From contig WMCF01000015.1 in NCBI GenBank assembly GCA_009792885.1, positions 11,731,033 to 11,795,032 of the forward strand: a DNA stretch of 64,000 nucleotides, in the 5' to 3' direction. Positions 58,701 through 64,000 of the stretch are shown piece by piece. Within the stretch, counting starts at the first letter, position 1. Every line of letters starts with the position of its first letter. Source of the DNA: Eremophila alpestris peregrina (taxonomy: Eukaryota; Chordata; Aves; Passeriformes; Alaudidae). The notes beneath the pieces were generated by a model. That model ran no database searches and had not been told where the DNA came from. It worked only from the letters and a program-made list of their open reading frames with translations. The translations under genes were made by a program, and so were the position numbers.

Positions 58701-60479
58701 CTTAAATCAAAAGGATCTCTAAAATACAGATTTTGTTTTGACATGAAGATCTCAATGGATGTCCAAGAACGAGGGAAATGTCTTTTAGTGGCTGATCTGT
58801 ATTAATGCAACACATCCCTTTCTATTCTATCCTATCCCCCTTTTCTCATTGCCCATGTAAGTTAGGACTCTCCTGGATCCTATAACTTTACAGCTGGGAG
58901 GGTTATTTTTTAATTAATATCTCAGACCCTGACATAGCACTAGAGTTACTGAAGTTCATAGCACAACACCACAGATCCTTTTGGTTAACTTCAGTCTGGC
59001 AGCCAGGGTTAGTGAGAGTATAGCAGAAACTGCACTGGCACATGATGCTTCTCTTAGCTACAGAAAAGGACTGGCAAACAGACTGCTAGGAAAGTCCTCC
59101 CTTTTCTCCCTCATAAATACATCATAGGAGTGTTGATGTTTCTATGTTTGTGAAAAAGGAAATGAGAACTGAACTTTTGTTTTTAAACCCCAGCTCTTAG
59201 TTGTGACTATTTTAAAGTAATAAGTTAAGCATTATTACTAGCTTAAAACAAAAGAATTAAAAATTTAGAATATTAATTTATTTTGAGTTTGCAAGTTGGA
59301 AAAGAACTCAAAGGAAATCTTTGAAGAAGAAGGCTTTTAAAGATGAAAATGTTTCATCTCAAAAGCACTGAAGCATGAGATTTATTGTACAGCTGTTTCT
59401 TTTTCTTTGTGAGGGTTCATTGAAATATACTATAATAAGTTAGTGATTTTGTAACTGCTCTTCTGTGAATGGAACATTACTGCAAGAAAGATGAGTATGG
59501 TCAAATGTTGCTAGGATGAGAGGGGGTCACCACCATGTTATTCTGCACTCCAGGACAGTAGCTAAGGAACTTCTATGCATGGATGCAGAGAAAGCAGAAT
59601 TACAGAGAGAAAAGGATGAGTCCCAGGGAAAATGAAAGTGCAGAGAGTTGAGAGAAAATGTATGCAGACAGAAAATTAGAGACAGGAGAAAAAGGTCTGA
59701 AGGAGCAGAAGATCAGCCAAGGCTGCAGATGTGAGATTCAATTTAGTTTGAGAACAAAACTGTGTCAGTAGGAAAATGAGAGGACAAATTTACACTGGAA
59801 GATGTCAGTTGGGTCACAGGATTTGCTTCACACAGAAAATGTATTCTTGCTTACATACTCAAAATGTCTGTTGCTCTGGGTCAAAGTATTTTGCTGGTAG
59901 CAGATTATTTTGTGAGAATACAGTAACATTCTGAACATCAGTTTTTGAATTTCCACCTCCTTTTGACATTTTTATTTGACTATGCAGCCTATACAGTAAG
60001 CTGTACTGGAGATAGACAGGTCTATTGGAGACTTGATCAGTCTACCCTAATGGTTATAGGAAGACAGGAATATTTTAAAATCCTTAGTTTGAAAAACATT
60101 GAACTAGGGATTTAATAGTAATAGGCAGTTATAGAGTTCTCAGTGGAGAATTGAAGTCTCCCTAATTAATCAGTTCCAAAAAACAATACTAAGATAGTTC
60201 AAATCCTAAATGGAAATCTACATGAAAATTGCTTAAACAAAATGTCAAGCAAAATATTAACAGAAATATTTCTGCTGGAGATGATAAAAATTTCTTGAAT
60301 TGTGAAATTATCCATGAAGAAAGTGTCTTCAAATAAATATTTCTTTTCATAAAATATTGGAGTAGGTAACAAATTGTGATGAAATCATTTGAAAAAGAAA
60401 ATTCATTTTGGTTGAAAATATAAATTTTAGTTTATTTTTCCAATGAATATTTTAACTTTACTGTAGTTCTCATAGCATT
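55781..60479. other. Unique non-coding sequence
   Basis: No recognised gene or transposon over 4.7 kb apart from A/T runs (56466, 56690, 56958). A candidate regulatory element at 56520-56690 is listed separately. Purine-rich sequence occupies about 59580-59720. Confidence 0.5.
56520..56690. promoter_or_regulatory. Candidate conserved non-coding element with SOX-like palindrome
   Basis: The sequence is non-repetitive and motif-dense: GAAATCGTCGTGTGAG, GCATGCAT, TGCTGAAACAGCTCAG, TTTTATAGCTGC, ATAATTGCATCA. At 56649-56667 an 8-bp perfect inverted repeat, ATCAATGT-GCG-ACATTGAT, presents two WWCAAWG SOX cores head to head with a 5-base spacing, as in SOXE dimer sites. CpG bases are retained in an otherwise CpG-poor stretch. 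Conservation is inferred, not shown. Confidence 0.3.
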
Positions 60480-60888
60480 AACAACTGAGGGAGCTGTAAC
60501 CACTGAGGGAGCTGGGGTTGTTTAGCCTGGAGAAAAGGAGACTCAGAGGTGAGCTTATCACTCTCTTCAACTTCCTGAAGGGTGGTTGTGGTCAGCTGGG
60601 AGTTGGTCTCTTTCTCCAGGCAACAACAGACACAACGAGAGGACACAGTCTCAAGCTGCGCCAAGGGAGATACAGGCTTGATTTAAGGAGGAAGATTTTC
60701 ACTGAAAGAGTGGTAAAATACTGGAACCATCTGCCCAGGGAGGTGGTAGAGTCACCAACCCTGGATGTGTTTAAAAAAAGACCGGATGTGGCACTTGGTG
60801 CCATAATCTAGTTGAGGTGTTAGAACATGGGTTGGACTCGATGATCTTGAAGGTCTCTTCCAACCTAAAAATTCTGTGATTCTGTGAT
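60480..60888 (+). mobile_element. CR1 LINE 3' region, tail intact
   Basis: Starts near ACTGAGGGAGCTGGGGTTG and runs through TTTAGCCTGGAGAAAAGG, GCTTATCACTCTC, TTAAGGAGGAAGATTTTCAC, a stretch coding in one frame for WNHLPREVVESPTLDVF, and GTTGGACTCGATGATCTTG, ending at the tail AATTCTGTGATTCTGTGATTT. One frame (60518-60811) is open for 97 codons. This is the conserved 3' segment of CR1, not a host gene. It looks like one of the younger copies in the window. CTGAGGGAGCTG occurs twice at the 5' edge (60485-60496, 60503-60514). Confidence 0.95.
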
Positions 60889-60917
60889 TTCTTATTGATT
60901 AATATAATAACAGTTGC

Positions 60918-60987
60918 AACAACAACACTACTATTACTACTACTACTACTACTACTGCTACTGCTACTACTACTACTACTACTACTA
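60918..60987. repeat. (TAC)n trinucleotide microsatellite
   Basis: About 20 ACT/TAC units with a few TGC and TTA interruptions lie 30 bases after the CR1 tail. The opposite strand gives poly-serine and poly-valine open frames that are artefacts. Confidence 0.95.
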
Positions 60988-61843
60988 AATGCCATTTATT
61001 TTGAGGGGCAGGAAGTTTATCTTTTCTTCTCAGTCTTGATTTCTTAACATACAAGCATGTGTGGTCACAGCATGCAGTTATGTCTCTTTTCCAAGTGCAG
61101 TCCCAGCAGCAATGCAGCCTGTTGGTGAATTTCAACTGTGTTTCACAAACACCTTCAATGACCCCGGTGCTGGACAAAAATAGGGTGCAAAGACTGCGAC
61201 TAAAACATTCACAACTTTTTCTCTCAGGATTTTCTTAGTTTTTCTCATGCAGTTTCTTCAGCCTCTGCCAAAATCATTGTAGGATGATGGTTACAGTCAA
61301 ACGAAAAAGAACTGTACATGCTCTGAGAAGTCCTTTCCTTCCTGCATACAGGATTTCCATTAATACTGAAGCCATTATTTTTCCTCTGTGTCTTCTGCAC
61401 CTTGAAGCAAAATGCTTCTCATATCTCCTCAACCACATTTCCACACTCTGCTACTTTGTCCATCTTTGAAGGAAGCAAAGCAGACCTGCTTGTAGGTTCC
61501 TGATTCCCTCCATACACTGTGGTCAGAGATTTCTTGTCATTCGTTTCTCCTGCATATCCTAAAGCCCATTTACTTCCTCTGTGTTAACCTCCCTGTGTTT
61601 TAGGATATTTTGCTCCTGTCATTGTTCTGTTAAGCCTCCAAGCCCACTCAGCAGTGTGCAGAAGGAGGATATTTCACACAAATGCAGCCCTGCAGCGCTG
61701 ATTCCATTTCCTGACTCCTCCACAATCCTGTCATGACATGTGAGTGGATCACCCGTGATCCATGTCTTACTGGAGAGGATGGGATTTCTGAAGAAAGAGT
61801 GCATTTTAAAGATTTTAAAGGGCTTTCTAGTCATAACAAAGCA
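60988..61843. other. Unique non-coding sequence, slightly less AT-rich
   Basis: No gene or known repeat is recognised. The block ends in AATAAAG plus an A-tract, so part of it could be the 3' UTR of a retrotransposed transcript (see the tract entry). Frames here are at most 61 codons and unfamiliar. Confidence 0.4.
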
Positions 61844-61882
61844 AATAAAGAAAAAAAAAANAAAAAAAAAAAAAAAAAAAAA
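61844..61882 (+). repeat. AATAAA followed by poly(A) tract with one N
   Basis: AATAAA at 61844-61849 runs through G into 10 A, one N (61861) and 21 more A. It could be the tail of a processed retrocopy or a simple A-tract. The signal is closer to the tail than the usual 10-30 bases, and no target duplication was found. The N marks an unresolved homopolymer. Confidence 0.7.
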
Positions 61883-63918
61883 GCAACACTTTATCATGGC
61901 TTTCTTTCTTCCGTATCATCAGATTTACCTTCTCCATAGGATGTGCTGATGTTCCTAGTATGAGGTATGATGAAAGCCTTCTTTTCCAATACGACCTGAA
62001 ACACCAAAGCAAGAAAAGGTACAGGAGCAAACTGGCTGATATGAAGCAAGACCTGATGCTCCACTACCTGTGGTATCCAGTCACAAAACACCTTGAGCTC
62101 ATTTAAGATGAAAAATGGACAAGCATCTCATCATGGAGTTCCCTCTCATTTTCACCCCTCTTCTTTTCATCTGAGTATTTCTCAGGAAGGCAAAATAATC
62201 CTGTAAATACATTTTCATGGACTACTTTTGAAATTACAAAAGTCTGAAAAATTGGAAACAAGAAAATAGGAATGATTATAATCTAAGTGACTCATAGGTA
62301 ATTATCTTTGGTACTAAATAACATTTTAAATTGTGAGGCAACCTAAATAAAGTGAATAGTATGTGCAAAATTCAACTATTTAATTTGATTAAATAGCAAT
62401 GAAAGGTATGGATGCATTAGTGTATTTGAATATGTTCTTTAAGTTGAAAGCTATTTTTGTTTTTCTACATCACTTATATACATAGCTTTCTAACAGAATT
62501 GATTTCAATCTTTAATTGCATGCATCCAAAAAGGTACAGAAAAAAGTATACGATAATGCATTTTGAATTATTTGAATACTTCGGTCCTTTATTTCCACCA
62601 CCATCCTCATCCTTATCCACTGACATTTTAATAAAGCTCAGGCAATGCATTTTAAAATTGATCTGTGTGATTATTGCTGCCTCATTTTAATGTCTATTGT
62701 GCTAGTTTTAGGATAAGTTGAGGTTTGCAGAGGATGACTGAGGTATACCAAGCTGCTGGAAACTCATTGCAATTTATAACTTACAGTCAGTCTCGGAAAG
62801 CTGAAGAAGAACAACATGGGAATCACATCCACAACAGCCATATGGCCGATACAGCTGCAGCAAATGACACTATAAGAGTATCAAGTAATTAATATCTTAA
62901 AATGGACATAACTTAAATGCCTAAATAACCTTAAATTAGAATATATTTAGCTATTGAACTCAAAGACTATGAAGATCCTGACACCTATTGACACATAGCA
63001 TTTGCATCGTCTCACAGTCATACATCACTTTCATGAACACTCCAGAGATGTGAGAAGTTGCTGAAACTGTCTGATAGAGAAGTCTGAAGGAAATGCAAAA
63101 TAAGTGACACTACATTCTCAATTCTTGCAGAATTTTTCATCAAGAAAAGGTTGTCTGTCTTGTTCACCGTGGTAGCTCACAGTTTTCTCCATTGCCTCTT
63201 ATGCTTAGGAAAGACTGGCCTTCCTGACCCCTGGAGAAAACACTTATACACCCAACTGAAGAGAAAACAAACCTTTTAACTGCCTCCTCTTCCAGCTTAA
63301 AAGTCAGTGAGTTTGAGGGAACTAGAAGCTAGTGTAATTGATTCTTTTCTCAAGACCCTTTCCTTTGTAAGTTTGTCTTCCCCTTAATGCCTAAGACAGG
63401 TTAGGAAGACTTTTTTTCTGTAAAATGACTTTAGGCTCAACTTCTGTCCTATCAAGACAACTGTGTATAAACTTACTGGTACCAGGAAGATGCTTGTCAG
63501 CAAGCCATCCATGAATTTAGAGAGGATGATTGGCAGGGGACTTTGGCCTCTCAAAAGTCATGACTGTTTTGCATACAGGTGCAAAATGTTCTTCACTCAA
63601 CATGACACCAGTTCTACCATCTCTGATTATATAAAAAGGAAATACAACTCATAGTAGTGAAAAGAGACCATTTTATGCTTTTGACATGGGACTTCAGAAA
63701 ATAGTTGCAAAACTAGTGCATAGAATGTTTTTTTCTGCCTCTGTATGAAGAACCAGAGTAAATTAATCTTTTGATTCTTTCCTGTCTTCATTATCTTTTG
63801 CACTTAAGCTGGGCTAATCAACCATGCTCTATGTCAAAACAGGATAAGACAAATTTTCTGTTGAGATGCCTGACTCTAAGGTAGAGGCTTCCTGGTATTT
63901 TTCTAGGTCATTTACTGT
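61883..63918. other. Unique non-coding sequence
   Basis: No recognised gene or repeat. Minus-strand frames at 61827-62091 (65-67 codons) start in moderately mixed sequence but show no motif I know. Frames at 62457-62690 and 63463-63654 are likewise unrecognised. Confidence 0.5.
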
Positions 63919-64000
63919 GGAATCATAGAATATCCTGAATTAAATGGGACTGCAAGGATCATCAATTCCAACTCTCAGATCTGCACAGGTCAATTCAAGA
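63919..64000 (-). mobile_element. CR1 LINE 3' end, minus strand, running off the window
   Basis: GGAATCATAGAATATCCTGAAT, GGGACTGCAAGGATCATC, CCAACTCTCAGATCTGCACAGG and TCAATTCAAGA match the reverse complement of a CR1 3' end (usual form AATCATAGAATATCCTGAGTTGG, AAGGATCATCGAGTCCAAC). The element continues beyond 64000, so its length is unknown. Confidence 0.92.

Noticed and set aside
60518..60811. 97-codon plus-strand open frame with NHLPREVVESPTLDVF-like peptide
   Set aside because: This is the well-known conserved CR1 3' segment, not a host gene.
60771..60995. Poly-serine minus-strand frame
   Set aside because: Translation artefact of the TAC microsatellite.
1..64000. tRNA, rRNA, spliceosomal RNA, CRISPR array, bacterial operon or prophage
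   Set aside because: No tRNA B-box-type words, no rRNA blocks, no regularly spaced direct repeats with unique spacers, and no long dense open frames. The sequence is clearly vertebrate nuclear DNA.

Overview
This window is vertebrate nuclear DNA, almost certainly from a bird. The evidence is the repeat content. At least twelve CR1 LINE copies are recognisable from their reverse-transcriptase reading frame, their 3' UTR wording and their conserved tail (variants of ATTCTGTGATTCT). There are also solo LTRs of avian ERVL-like and ERVK-like types. The sequence is AT-rich, CpG-poor and full of short microsatellites. I see no bacterial, phage, organellar or operon-like organisation. No ribosomal RNA, tRNA or CRISPR array was recognised.

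I could not identify any protein-coding gene with confidence. The longest open frames (161, 147, 142 and 130 codons) are all explained by repeats: CR1 sense or antisense strands, an LTR, or joined non-coding sequence. The window is best read as a gene desert or the inside of very large introns. The best coding candidate is a possible terminal exon at about 17648-17724 (+). It has a strong acceptor, 23 open codons, a stop, and an AATAAA about 260 bases downstream. Weaker splice-bounded candidates lie at 4382-4438, 10318-10383 (-), 26864-26905 and 51490-51521.

Layout. 1-1.76 kb: unique. 1.76-2.62 kb: degenerate CR1 with RT fragment. 2.6-18.2 kb: mostly unique, with a 25-bp minisatellite (4728-4814), a purine tract (5647-5698), a 12-bp triplication (8730-8765) and poly-T tracts. 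18.2-29.6 kb: CR1-rich, with a short tail at 18256, a long copy at 20275-21258, an RT remnant at 22930-23410, a 3' UTR piece at 26255-26440 and an ancient copy at 28190-29635, interspersed with microsatellites. 31.2-32.3 kb: a minus-strand CR1 abutting a 19-bp tandem array. 35433-35485: an assembly gap inside a T-rich tract. 38.4-40.2 kb: two CR1 copies and a CAAA-rich tract. 44.4-55.8 kb: the LTR zone, with an avian LTR-type repeat at 44440-45366, a solo ERVL LTR at 46318-46717 with a perfect 5-bp duplication, an LTR near 50150-50517, and a minus-strand ERVK-like LTR at 55021-55631 with a 6-bp duplication (5 of 6 matching), followed by a CR1 tail. 56.5-56.7 kb: a candidate conserved non-coding element with a SOX-like palindrome. 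60.5-64 kb: a CR1, a TAC microsatellite, an A-tract containing one N, and a CR1 tail running off the end.

No novel gene system was found. The more interesting signals are the candidate terminal exon, the palindromic element at 56.65 kb, the minisatellite, and the pairing of tandem repeats with CR1 edges.
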